64,000 bases of DNA from Eupeodes corollae. Taxonomy: Eukaryota; Arthropoda; Insecta; Diptera; Syrphidae. Below the pieces are notes generated by a model. It was not told where the DNA came from. It saw only the letters and a list, made by a program, of their open reading frames with translations, and ran no database searches. The stretch covers positions 90,587,007-90,651,006 of the forward strand of contig NC_079148.1 in assembly GCF_945859685.1 (NCBI RefSeq), read 5' to 3'. Numbering within the stretch: the stretch's first letter is position 1; each line of letters opens with the position of its first letter. Both the position numbers and the translations under genes were made by a program. Below are positions 55,330 through 64,000 of the stretch, in pieces.

Positions 55330-56029
55330 GTACATAAATAAATCTCATGACATGATTAAGTGTAAAAATTGTATTGAATATAATCAAAATCTTTTTGCGA
55401 ATACCACAAAAAGCTGACAGGAACAATATTAAGATGATGGTTACGTAAAAATTGCATAAGAAATATTTTAATCATTGATTTATTTAGAAAAAAAGTGAAG
55501 TTTCCATAAATTTAATATTTAGTTATTAACATAACACAAAATGTACTAAGATAGGAAGCATTTGAGGTGTATAATTTCAAAATTCTTTTGGTAAACTTAA
55601 ATTTAAAAAAAATAATTGAAATCAACACAAATTCACAATCCAAAAATTTAACTACACATTTCCTAATAAGGGCATCATTACATGCAAGATGAAAGTAATT
55701 AAAGTTGTATGTTTTCACTTTCCTTTTCATAAATTTATTTTAAACAAACCCAGAAATTGTTTCGATAAAATGCTTTTTTTAATTTATAAACTGCCCTTTT
55801 CGTTAATAAGTCCAATCAAAAATAAAAACATAAAACAAAATCGCCAAAAACGTAAAAACCAATATTTGCATAGGCGCCTACATAAATATTTGCGAGGGGT
55901 TTCAAACTGAATACAAAATATGAATATGTTTTTTATTGATTTGTTTTTATTTAAAAAAAAAAAAGTGAAAAGGTTTAGAACTTAAGGGCGGAAAGAATAT
56001 TCTTTAAGTACATTATTTACAATTCTTTA
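55330..56029. other. No gene seen
   Basis: AT-rich flank downstream of the DUF4774 locus. Frames here are Lys/Asn/Phe-rich and without motifs. Confidence 0.5.
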
Positions 56030-57165
56030 AGCTTCACCCAAATGGCCCAACCTATATACCATTAAACAAAAAGTCTTCGCTATCAACGTTGGATTTGATC
56101 ATAACGAACTCCCCAGAAACATTTACTCAGCCTATTGCTAGCTTTGAGTTCTGGTAATATTCCAAAAAACTTCTAAATAAAACACAAAAGTTGTTCAATA
56201 CATAGATTTTAAGAATGCAAATTTGGTATGATTAGGATAAAACAACGTCTACGTAATACACCCTGTGATATCGATAGTATAAGTAGTTCCCAACAAATTA
56301 ATGAAAAAATTAAGATTTTTACACATTCCTTACTTGAAAGTGTAGATGAGTCCGTAGCCAAAAAATTAGAAGGGACAAGAACAGATGTTTTCCATAGTAC
56401 AATTCAGATTTTATTAGGTAGAGAAATATTTTTCGAAGTCAGTGGAGGAGATATACTTACTCACAACAAAATTCAGAAACAACACATGAAATGAAAAACT
56501 GTGTTCTCTTGATCCTAATTCCAAACTGTTTTGGAGAAAAGTAAAGGTACTAAAAAAACTCTCAAAACTTGTATTTCAAAGAACTTTATCTTAACAAAAT
56601 TTACGATTATTTAATTGCATGGAAAGTAAAACTTAACGTTAAGAAAACCAGATCCATCTTTTTTAAAAGAAAAAGGAAATCCTGTGCTTTACCTCTTGGT
56701 CAGCTGAAAATATCTAACTGTAATGTTCCGTGGGTTGATACTGTCAAATATCTAGGTGTATATTTAGACAAGACATTGACTTCAGAGACCATATCTCAAA
56801 TTATCTCAGCAAAATAAACATTGCTCCTTAAATGTTATACTCTGTTATACTTAGGAAATCACCCCTGCACAGATTTAATGAGATTATAATCTGTAAACTA
56901 ATATTCCATGTCATAATTTTCTATGGTTGTCCAGTATGGAGCACTTGCGAAACAAAACTTTGAAAATGATGACAAACTTAACATGACATTATTCCACCCA
57001 ACTTTTACATTAAGAAATTAAGGTACATCAAGCAAAATTGAAATTCTCACTCAAAGATTTTATTTAAGATGTAGTATCTCAAAACATGTCCTAATAAAAA
57101 AATTTAAAAATCAATATACAGTAATAACTTCAAATAGCATTAATTTAATAAAAAAAATAAATTAA
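56030..57165 (+). pseudogene. jockey-type LINE remnant (EN tail, linker, C-terminal region)
   Basis: Plus-strand pieces: HPNGPTYIPLNKKSSLSTLD then LIITNSPETFTQPIAS (end of the endonuclease domain, 56038-56145); IRIKQRLRNTPCDIDSISS and LLESVDESVAKKLEG (linker, 56230-56400); then, after a deletion that removes the RT core including the YADD box, LIAWKVKLNVKKTRSIFFKR and VDTVKYLGVYLDKTLT (56600-56780) and YGCPVWSTC near 56930. Frames are broken between pieces. Confidence 0.82.
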
Positions 57166-57179
57166 TGTCGTATTTATTT

Positions 57180-58515
57180 ATTTTTTTGTTCATTAATTTA
57201 TTACTTGCGACACATACGAACTATATGGCAAGTTTTGCATTCGTAAAAAATTTCGGTAGAGAAGTCGAAAAAAGTGGGTCCCACGATTGCGTCCGGTCTG
57301 TCTGTCCATTCTCCTACAGCCTAAACCATTGGGTCGGTTTTAAGATTTTTAAGATCAAAACTAACAATTTTTTGGTTGAAAACCAAAATTTGAATTTTCT
57401 CCAAAACAAACCGATAGTTTTTGTTTTTAAATTTTCCTTAAAATTTTATTCTTTTTTGTATTGCTCCGGAAAGGTAACGCTCATAGAACCGTTATTTTGT
57501 TTTTTAATTTTCTCGGCAACCTATAAACCAATTTCAATATTCTTTTTAGAACGATTTTTGATTTTTAAAAAAATGTTGTTTTTTTTCAAAATTTTATATC
57601 TCAAAAACGGTTTGACAGTTTCTTACGAAATCAAAATGTAGAACGTATATTTACAATCACTAAACAACTGCATACCAAAAATATTTTTAGAACAAAACTG
57701 AAAATTTTTATTTGATTTTCGAAAAAAAAATTGATAAATCAAGGGTTTTTTATTTATAAAATGGCATTTATATTTCTGAAATCAAACTCATTTTTCAGGC
57801 ACAATTTTGAATCTTAAATTATTTTATTTTTTAATTATTTTACTTGTATTAAATGTAACCCCCTCCCATCTCACCAGATCAAATCATCTGCATGAGCCCG
57901 AAAGAGCGCGTTATTTTGACCAAATTTGAATTACATTCCTATCTTTTATCCAAATTAATGCAATTGGTACATATTTATGTATTTTTAAATATATAACTAT
58001 TTTAAATACCAACGATGGCCGTGTAGCCACATCGGATTAACGAATATGATACGTTTAATTAACAAGAAGTATAATCGTGGTACCTTTGGATAAAAGAATA
58101 AATACTTCGTACAAGTTAAAGAAATGGGCCAGAAAGAGTATATGTTTTTTCTATTATTTTCGATTGTTCAACACATGAATAGAAATGTATTTTACCTTTT
58201 TGTAAGTAAAATAAACTAAACGTAATAACTCCATGTTTGCGTTGAAAAATTGAAGGAAAGAATAAATTTGATTGGATTGAAAAAGGGATACATGCTAACG
58301 AAATAATATACATATATGGTGATGATTCGTCCAGACTTTATTTCTATTCAATTACTAAACAACTGCATAACAAAAATATTTTTAAGAAAATTTCTTTATC
58401 TTTGAAGACAAAGTAATTTTACAGGTAGATTTTTAAATCTTATATCCTAGATACTTTTTTAAACAGACTCTTTGAATAAAGGAGCAAGTTCGTGCGATCC
58501 AGTCGTGCATTTTCT
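57180..58515. repeat. RptB copy 2, inverted relative to copy 1
   Basis: CCTCCCATCTCACCAGATCA (57862), ATGAGCCCGAAAGAGCGCGT, TTAATGCAATTGGTACATAT, CCATGTTTGCGTTGAAAAAT and AAGGAGCAAGTTCGTGCGAT are reverse complements of RptB blocks at 46206-48177, in reversed order. The outer end includes CGTCCGGTCTGTCTGTCC. The 158-codon frame at 57165-57641 lies in it and is Phe/Lys-rich; it is not a gene. Confidence 0.78.
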
Positions 58516-58519
58516 TTTT

Positions 58520-58675
58520 TCTTTTGCATTAATTTGTTTATTTATTTTTTAATATTCCATTTGTTTATTTATGTAGTTTATAATTTGTTTTCTTACTTAT
58601 TCATTTAATGATTTATTAGTTTGTTATTTATTCATTAACCTATTATTTGTTTATATTTAATTATATTGTCTTGAA
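58520..58675. repeat. TTTA-rich simple sequence
   Basis: Imperfect TTTAT/TTTG runs like those at 7570-7880. Confidence 0.75.
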
Positions 58676-58719
58676 TTTATGAAATCATTGTTTACTTTTG
58701 ATTATTAACTTGCTTAAGG

Positions 58720-59600
58720 AAGTAATTGTAATCGGTCCGATTTGACGAGTTGAAAATGTTGACATTTCAAGATTCCTAGAGTCTAAATAAAAGATTTTTA
58801 GAGAGATGTCTGCGCGTGAGTGTGTACGTCGTCCATATCTGACAACGAGTGAAAATATCGAATTCAAGTAAATTTTGTTGTAAAAAAGTGAAAATTCTTT
58901 TGAACTCAAAATATCTAACTAAAAAGTAAAGCTAGCGACTGGAATTAAATTTTATATTGTGACGTGATACAAAACTGATATATTCAAAAAAAAAGAAAAT
59001 TCAATTTACCTGTTTTGTAATTCAAAACAATTGAAAAAAAAAATAATTGTTGGCTCGAGTATTTTACGAACAAAAAATAATTTTTTGCAATGAAGAATAA
59101 TTTCACATCTACATAGTTTTTCTTACAAATAATAAAAAAATGAGCTAAAAGTTGGTCAAAATTGATTTTGGGCTTGGATATCTTTTAAGAAATTAAAGAC
59201 CTTGGCTCCAAACTATTTCGTCTCATAGAAAATATTGTTTTCGTAATTCAGTAATTTTTTTATAAAAATTCAACAGTAACTTTTTTCATCTTAAAAAATT
59301 AAAATGTACAATAAATAGTACTCAAAATTTGTATAGCTTGATGTTAGACTCTCGACATCTCGTAATAAATTAAGGTATTCACTCTAAAATGATTTTATTC
59401 TCTGCTTAATTTTCTTAGAAAAATCCAATCTGTATTTGATTTTATAAGAAATAAAAACTTTCGAGAAATGCTACCAAAATTGGTTAAAATTGGATTCAAA
59501 CTAAAGATCAAGTTAACAAAAATAGATTTAAAAACTGAACTATAACATTGTATGCAAAATATTGTTATTATTATTTTTTTTTGTAACTGAACTGAAACTT
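58720..59600 (-). repeat. RptA copy in minus orientation
   Basis: Its left side, on the other strand, is the RptA 3' end (CGAGAAATG-like text, ACGTACACACTCACGCGCAG, AAAATCTTTTATTTAGACTC). To the right the quasi-repeat body continues in reverse until about 59600. Confidence 0.72.
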
Positions 59601-60076
59601 TTTGGTCCGTTTTGACTGTTTTATTTTTAGTGCTTCTTCTGATTTCGGGGTCTTTTATTATTTAAACTATATTTGTATTAAGTAATCGATTTCCATTGAA
59701 TGTAATTCGTATGTCATGACAGGAAGTATGGTTAATCGCACCGAACAGTAAAGCAAATCTTTACATCTTTTTGGAGAAAGTAAGATTTTTGAATTTGATA
59801 TTTCAAAATCATTTGAAAGGGGTGGCATCAGGCTCTTTTATCAAAAATGCATGCTTTCGGTTTTCATGAGTCCCTATTTCATTGAATTAGTAATTAACTT
59901 TCAGATCGTTCAATACAAGTAGTATCGAATGGATTCAAGTCTGAAAGCCACACAATAAATGCTGGTGTGCCCTGAGCTCTGTCCTATCTTCAAACACATT
60001 TCTCATTTGTAAGTGATGTAGGGCTAGGATTTCCATGCACTTAAAAACGCAAAATATGCGCTTAAATATGACTTTA
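59601..60076. other. No gene seen
   Basis: Sequence between two RptA copies; less repetitive, with no motif-bearing frame. Confidence 0.4.
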
Positions 60077-61760
60077 AAAAGAGGATGGGATGCGACCCAC
60101 ACTGATAACTTCCCATCCCGTCTGTCGATTTGCCTTGCTTAAAAGTTTGTCTATATGTATTTTTACCAAATTTGCGCACTATTTTTTGTAGATTTTATTT
60201 TTTATGAAAAAACGGACTGTTGGATTTTTATATAAAAATTACTGAATATTGAAAACAATATTTTCTCTGAAATAAAATAAGTTTGTTGCCAATATTTTTA
60301 ATTTTTGAAAAGCTATTTGAGCCGAACAGTAAATTTTTACCAAGTTTTAGTATTGTTTTTTTTTAGAGTTTTATTTTTTGTAAAAAAAATGTCAATTCGA
60401 ATTTTTTAAAAATTTTACCAAATGTTGAAAACAATATTTCTTATAAGATAAAATTGGTTTGAAGCCAATATTTAAAATTTTTGAAGAGATATTTGAGTCA
60501 AAAATCAATTTTTCCCAACTTTTATACATTTTTTTTCAGGTTTTTATTTTTTGTAAAAAAACTGTCAATTAGATTTTTCTCAAAATTTGTCCTAATTTTG
60601 AAAAAAATATTTCTTATAAGAAAAACTTAGTTAGAACCTATTATCTCAAAGTTTTTAAAAGATATTTGAGTCGAAAATCATTTTTTACGAACTTTTGTTA
60701 ATTTTTTTTTTCGGTTTTTAATTTTTGTACAAAAACTGTCAAATCGATTTTTTTCAAACTTTAACTGAATGTTGACAGCAAGATGTTTTGAAAGATAAAA
60801 GTAAATTAAAAACAATATCTCAAAGTTTTGAAAAGATATTTGAGTCGTAAATCAATTTTTACCAACTTTTATACATTTTTTTTTTAGGTTTTTATTTTTT
60901 GTAAAAAAAACTGTCAATTCGATTTTTATCAAAATTTGTCCTAATGTTGAAAACAATATTTCTTATAAGAAAAACTTAGTTAGAACCTATTATCTCAAAG
61001 TTTTTAAAAGATATTTGAGTCGAAAATCATTTTTTATGAACTTTTGTTAATTTTTTTTTCGGTTTTTAATTTTTGTACAAAAACTGTCAAATCGATTTTT
61101 TTCAAACTTTAACTCAATATTGACAGCAAGATGTTTTGAAAGATAAAAGTAAATTAAAAACAATATCTCAAAGTTTTGAAAAGATATTTGAGTCGTAAAT
61201 CAATTTTTACCAACTTTTATACATTTTTTTTTTAGGTTTTTAGTTTTTGTAAAAAAAACTGTCAATTCGATTTTTATCAAAATTTGTCCTAATGTTGAAA
61301 ACAATATTTCTTATAAGAAAAACTTAGTTAGAACCTATTATCTCAAAGTTTTTAAAAGATATTTGAGTCGAAAATCATTTTTTATGAACTTTTGTTAATT
61401 TTTTTTTCGGTTTTTAATTTTTGTACAAAAACTGTCAAATCGATTTTTTTCAAACCTTAACTGAATGTTGACAACAAGATGTTTTGAAAGATAAAAGTAA
61501 ATTAAAAATAATATCTTAAAGTTTTGAAAAGATATTTGAGTCGAAAATCAATTTTTACCAACTTTTATACATTTTTTTTTAGGTTTTTATTTTTTGTAAA
61601 AAAACTGTCAATTAGATTTTTCTCAAAATTTTATCGAATATCAAAAACATTATTATTCGTTGCACAAAATTGTTTTAGAGATGAAATCATATTTCAGTCG
61701 TAAAATTTTGGAGGTGACAAATTTTTTTTTAGTTTTATTGATTTAAAAAAAAAAACCGTT
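60077..61760 (+). repeat. RptA copy, left of the RTE insertion, with a 349-bp tandem triplication
   Basis: Starts AAAAAGAGGATGGGATGCGA, then TAACTTCCCATCCCGTCTGT. The body contains a unit of about 349 bp repeated in tandem: the word TTGTCCTAAT recurs with its flanks at about 60589, 60938 and 61286. Between these the order (ACTTAGTTAGAACCTATTAT, TTTTGTACAAAAACTGTC, GACAGCAAGATGTTTTGAAA) is kept with few differences. The copy stops at CCGTTA where the RTE begins. Confidence 0.85.
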
Positions 61761-63671
61761 ACTTACTTACTTAAGGTGGCGCTACAGTCCTGTGTGAACT
61801 AGGGCCTCACCCAACAAACTTCTCCATCTAGCTCGGTCCCTAGCTAGATGTCTTCAGTTTCGCGCTCCAAGTTGGGTGAGGTCACCTTCCACTTGTGCGC
61901 GCCACCTGATCCGCGGTCTTCCTCTACTGCGCTGTCCTGTGGGTGCGGATTCGAAGACTTTCCGGGCCGGAGCATTGGTTTCCATGCGCTCTACGTGACC
62001 CAGCCATCTTAGTCGTTGGACTTTTACTCTTCTTGCTAAGTCTACGTCGCTGTACAGCCCGTACAGTTCGTCGTTCCATCTTCTCCTCCACTCCCCTTCG
62101 ATGCATACGGGACCGTAGATCACACGAAGAACTTTTCTCTCGAAGCGACCCAAGGTGCTTTCATCCGCTTTTGTCATGGTCCATGCTTCTGCACCGTATA
62201 GCAGGACGGGGATGATAAGGGTCTTATATAGCAACACTTTGGTCCCTCGAGAGAGGACATTACTACTCAATTGCTTTCTTAGTCTAAAGAAACAGCGGTT
62301 AGCAAGAGTTATTCTGCGTTTGATCTCAGCGCTGGTGTTGTTTTCTGCGTTTACAGCGGAGCCTAGGTAGACGAAGTCCTTGACTACCTCAAAGGTACGT
62401 CTGTCGATTGTGACGTTTTGACCAAAACGTCGGTGTTGTATGTCCTTTCTAGACGACAGCATGTACTTTGTTTTGCCCTCATTAACCGTTAAACCCATTT
62501 TTGCCGCCTCTGCCTCAATACTCACAAAAGCCCCATTGACATCACGCTGAGTTCTTCCGATTATGTCAATGTCATCAGCATATGCCAGTAATTGGACAGA
62601 CTTTTGAAAGATAGTGCCTCTAGTGTTGACGTGTGAGCTCTGCACTATTCTTTCAAGCACGATGTTAAAAAAATCGCATGACAGCGCATCACCTTGTCTA
62701 AAACCTTTTTTGACATCAAAAGGTTCTGTTAAGTTGTTTCCAACCTTTATGGAGCAGCGTGAATTCTCCATGGTCATCCTGCACAAACGGACGAGTTTGG
62801 CAGGGATGCCAAAACTAGACATGGCTCTATACAGCTCGTCCCTGTAGATGCTGTCATATGCGGCCTTGAAATCGATGAAAAGATGGTGGGTGTCGATTTG
62901 GTGCTCTTGAGTTTTTTCCAGGATCTGCCGTAATGTGAATATTTGATCAACTGTGGACTTTCCTGGTCTAAAACCACACTGATAAGGACCTATCAGGTTG
63001 TTGACGATGGGCTTTAGACGTTCACATATTATGGCAGAGAAGATTTTATAGGCGATGTTAAGTAGACTTATTCCTCTATAGTTGGTGCAGTTTAGAGGGT
63101 CTCCTTTTTTCAGGATCGGGCAAACAATACTGAGGTTCCATTCATCGGGCATGTTTTCTTCCGACCATATCTTACAGATAAGTTGGTGCATGCTCCTAAC
63201 CAACTTATCTCCAGCTGCTTTAAAGAGCTCGGCATTCAAGCCATCTGCTCCAGCGGCTTTATTAGACTTCAACTTAGATATAGCAATCTTTACTTCGTCT
63301 AAGTCGGGAGGACGGGATTGTTGGCTTTCTTCGTCTATATCGAATGGGTCATCCTGCCTGACAGCGGAATTCAGTTCTTCATCGCCGTTATACAGTCTGC
63401 AGAAGTGGTCCTTCCATATCCTCAGCATTGACTGCGGTTCCACTATGATGTTTCCACTTTCGTCTTTGCAGCCTTCGGTTCTAGGTTTATGTACCTGTGA
63501 ATTTCGTTTCACCTGTTCATAAAACTTTCGAACCTCATTCCTGCTTTTATACCTCTCAACATCTTCGACCGCACGCTTCTCATGACCTCTCTTTTTCCTT
63601 CTGAAAAGTCGGCGTTCCTCTCGCCTCTTCTGCTCATAGAGCTCACGAGCAGCTCTCGTCCTTTTATGCAG
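61761..63671 (-). mobile_element. RTE-type LINE, 5'-truncated, inserted in RptA
   Basis: The 3' end, read on the minus strand, is GACTGTAGCGCCACCTTAAG followed by TAAGTAAG, a short tandem tail typical of RTE elements. The 5' side stops within the protein at CTGCATAAAAGG, so the endonuclease domain is missing. RptA sequence lies on both sides. The older copy at 2065-3428 shares the 3' end and the protein. Confidence 0.9.
61854..63671 (-). CDS. RTE reverse transcriptase, open but lacking the endonuclease domain
   Basis: An uninterrupted frame of about 605 codons on the minus strand; the first 50 or so codons (LHKRTRAARELYEQKRREE, KRGHEKRAVEDVERYKSRNE) precede the GTG at 63512 and have no ATG, because the 5' part of the element is missing. 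The RT domain is complete: NYRGISLLNIAYKIFSAIIC, YQCGFRPGKSTVDQIFTLRQ, FIDFKAAYDSIYRDELYRAM (motif A), KKGFRQGDALSCDFFNIVLE, LLAYADDIDIIGRT (YADD catalytic site), MGLTVNEGKTKYM. The C-terminal region ends with RWLGHVERMETNAPARKVFE and RSRGRPRIRWRAQ. Such frames are often annotated as 'craniofacial development protein 2-like'; it is a transposon. Intact coding suggests recent insertion. Confidence 0.93.
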   Translation of the reverse strand: MHKRTRAARELYEQKRREERRLFRRKKRGHEKRAVEDVERYKSRNEVRKFYEQVKRNSQVHKPRTEGCKDESGNIIVEPQSMLRIWKDHFCRLYNGDEELNSAVRQDDPFDIDEESQQSRPPDLDEVKIAISKLKSNKAAGADGLNAELFKAAGDKLVRSMHQLICKIWSEENMPDEWNLSIVCPILKKGDPLNCTNYRGISLLNIAYKIFSAIICERLKPIVNNLIGPYQCGFRPGKSTVDQIFTLRQILEKTQEHQIDTHHLFIDFKAAYDSIYRDELYRAMSSFGIPAKLVRLCRMTMENSRCSIKVGNNLTEPFDVKKGFRQGDALSCDFFNIVLERIVQSSHVNTRGTIFQKSVQLLAYADDIDIIGRTQRDVNGAFVSIEAEAAKMGLTVNEGKTKYMLSSRKDIQHRRFGQNVTIDRRTFEVVKDFVYLGSAVNAENNTSAEIKRRITLANRCFFRLRKQLSSNVLSRGTKVLLYKTLIIPVLLYGAEAWTMTKADESTLGRFERKVLRVIYGPVCIEGEWRRRWNDELYGLYSDVDLARRVKVQRLRWLGHVERMETNAPARKVFESAPTGQRSRGRPRIRWRAQVEGDLTQLGARN

Positions 63672-64000
63672 TCTCTAGCGTTTTTGGTTCGTAAGATATT
63701 TAGGTAAAAAAACCACCCACGCAATTTTCTTGAGAGCCCTTTCTGCATCTTTCTGCCTTATTATCTGTATAACAAAATTTATTTGAAGTCAATATCTCTT
63801 CTGGTTCTTGAGCTATGGACGACGAAAAAAACGTCGCGAACGTACGGACGTACGGACGTACAAACGTACGTACACACGCACGCACAGACATCTTTCTAAA
63901 AATCTTTTATTTCAACTCTAGGGACCTTGAAACGTCGAGAAATGTCAAAATTTTCAATTTGACAAATCGGACCCATTACAATAACTTCCTATGGGAAATA
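63672..64000 (+). repeat. RptA copy, 3' part right of the RTE insertion
   Basis: TCTCTAGCGTTTTTGGTTCG, CCCACGCAATTTTCTTGAGA, AAGTCAATATCTCTTCTGGT, ACGTACGTACACACGCACGC and CCTTGAAACGTCGAGAAATG complete the copy begun at 60077. The window ends within its 3' terminus (CTTCCTATGGGAA). Confidence 0.85.

Noticed and set aside
57165..57641. 158-codon open frame
   Set aside because: It lies in RptB, is Phe/Leu/Lys-dominated and has no domain.
60580..61640. CRISPR array
   Set aside because: Long tandem units without spacers in an insect repeat.
61854..63512. Host gene for a 'craniofacial development protein 2-like' protein
   Set aside because: It has complete RT motifs (YADD), an RTE-type 3' tail and lies inside a repeat; the usual name is an annotation artefact.

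Overview
The window is strongly AT-rich, intron-containing animal DNA. Its secreted proteins (an insect odorant-binding protein, a Rebers-Riddiford cuticle protein and DUF4774-type Gly/Ala-rich proteins) point to an insect, and the transposon mix (jockey and RTE non-LTR elements, DD41D mariner, piggyBac, Helitron, tRNA-derived SINE) is compatible with a fly. No bacterial or organellar sequence was seen. Most open frames are transposon debris or chance.

Three host loci are supported. (1) An odorant-binding protein on the minus strand, four coding exons between 4645 and 8831, 219 aa, with eight Cys in the mature protein and a 3.2-kb last intron. (2) A cuticle protein with two chitin-binding RR-type domains on the plus strand, exons 25137-25274, 26546-26727 and 29928-30937; its signal-peptide exon was not found. 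(3) A DUF4774-type locus on the plus strand, 42998-55262: a 5-codon first exon, a 7.7-kb intron, a short exon finishing the signal peptide, then three successive 3' coding blocks (51334-52645, 52949-53819, 54111-55262). Each block ends in its own stop and starts with an acceptor in the phase that fits the shared leader exon. No separate leader is visible for blocks 2 and 3, so this looks like one leader serving three alternative terminal exons, or a young array whose later members lack visible first exons.

The rest is repeat-dense and deeply nested. 1-4.3 kb: LINE ORF1 at the edge, a piggyBac-like transposase gene split by an RTE copy, then repeat RptA. 9.5-15.3 kb: two related copies of a LINE-derived segment around one RptA element; mariner and SINE hit one copy and another LINE hit the other, so each copy serves as an empty site for the other's insertions. 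16.3-24.9 kb: RNase H-type LINE with a MITE inside, Tc1 fragment, second DD41D mariner, jockey remnant, RptA. 32.4-38.7 kb: head-to-head RptA copies, a TA-flanked MITE, a Helitron with both ends, a SINE inside RptA. 40.6-41.6 kb: 5'-truncated LINE with a 14-bp target-site duplication. 46-50 kb (intron 1 of the DUF4774 locus): repeat RptB inserted in RptA; an inverted RptB copy lies at 57.2-58.5 kb. 56.0-57.2 kb: jockey. 58.7-64.0 kb: RptA in both orientations, a 349-bp tandem triplication and a fresh-looking RTE ORF.

RptA, RptB and RptC are names used only here for dispersed non-coding repeats seen several times in the window. All family calls are from reading motifs; no database search was run.
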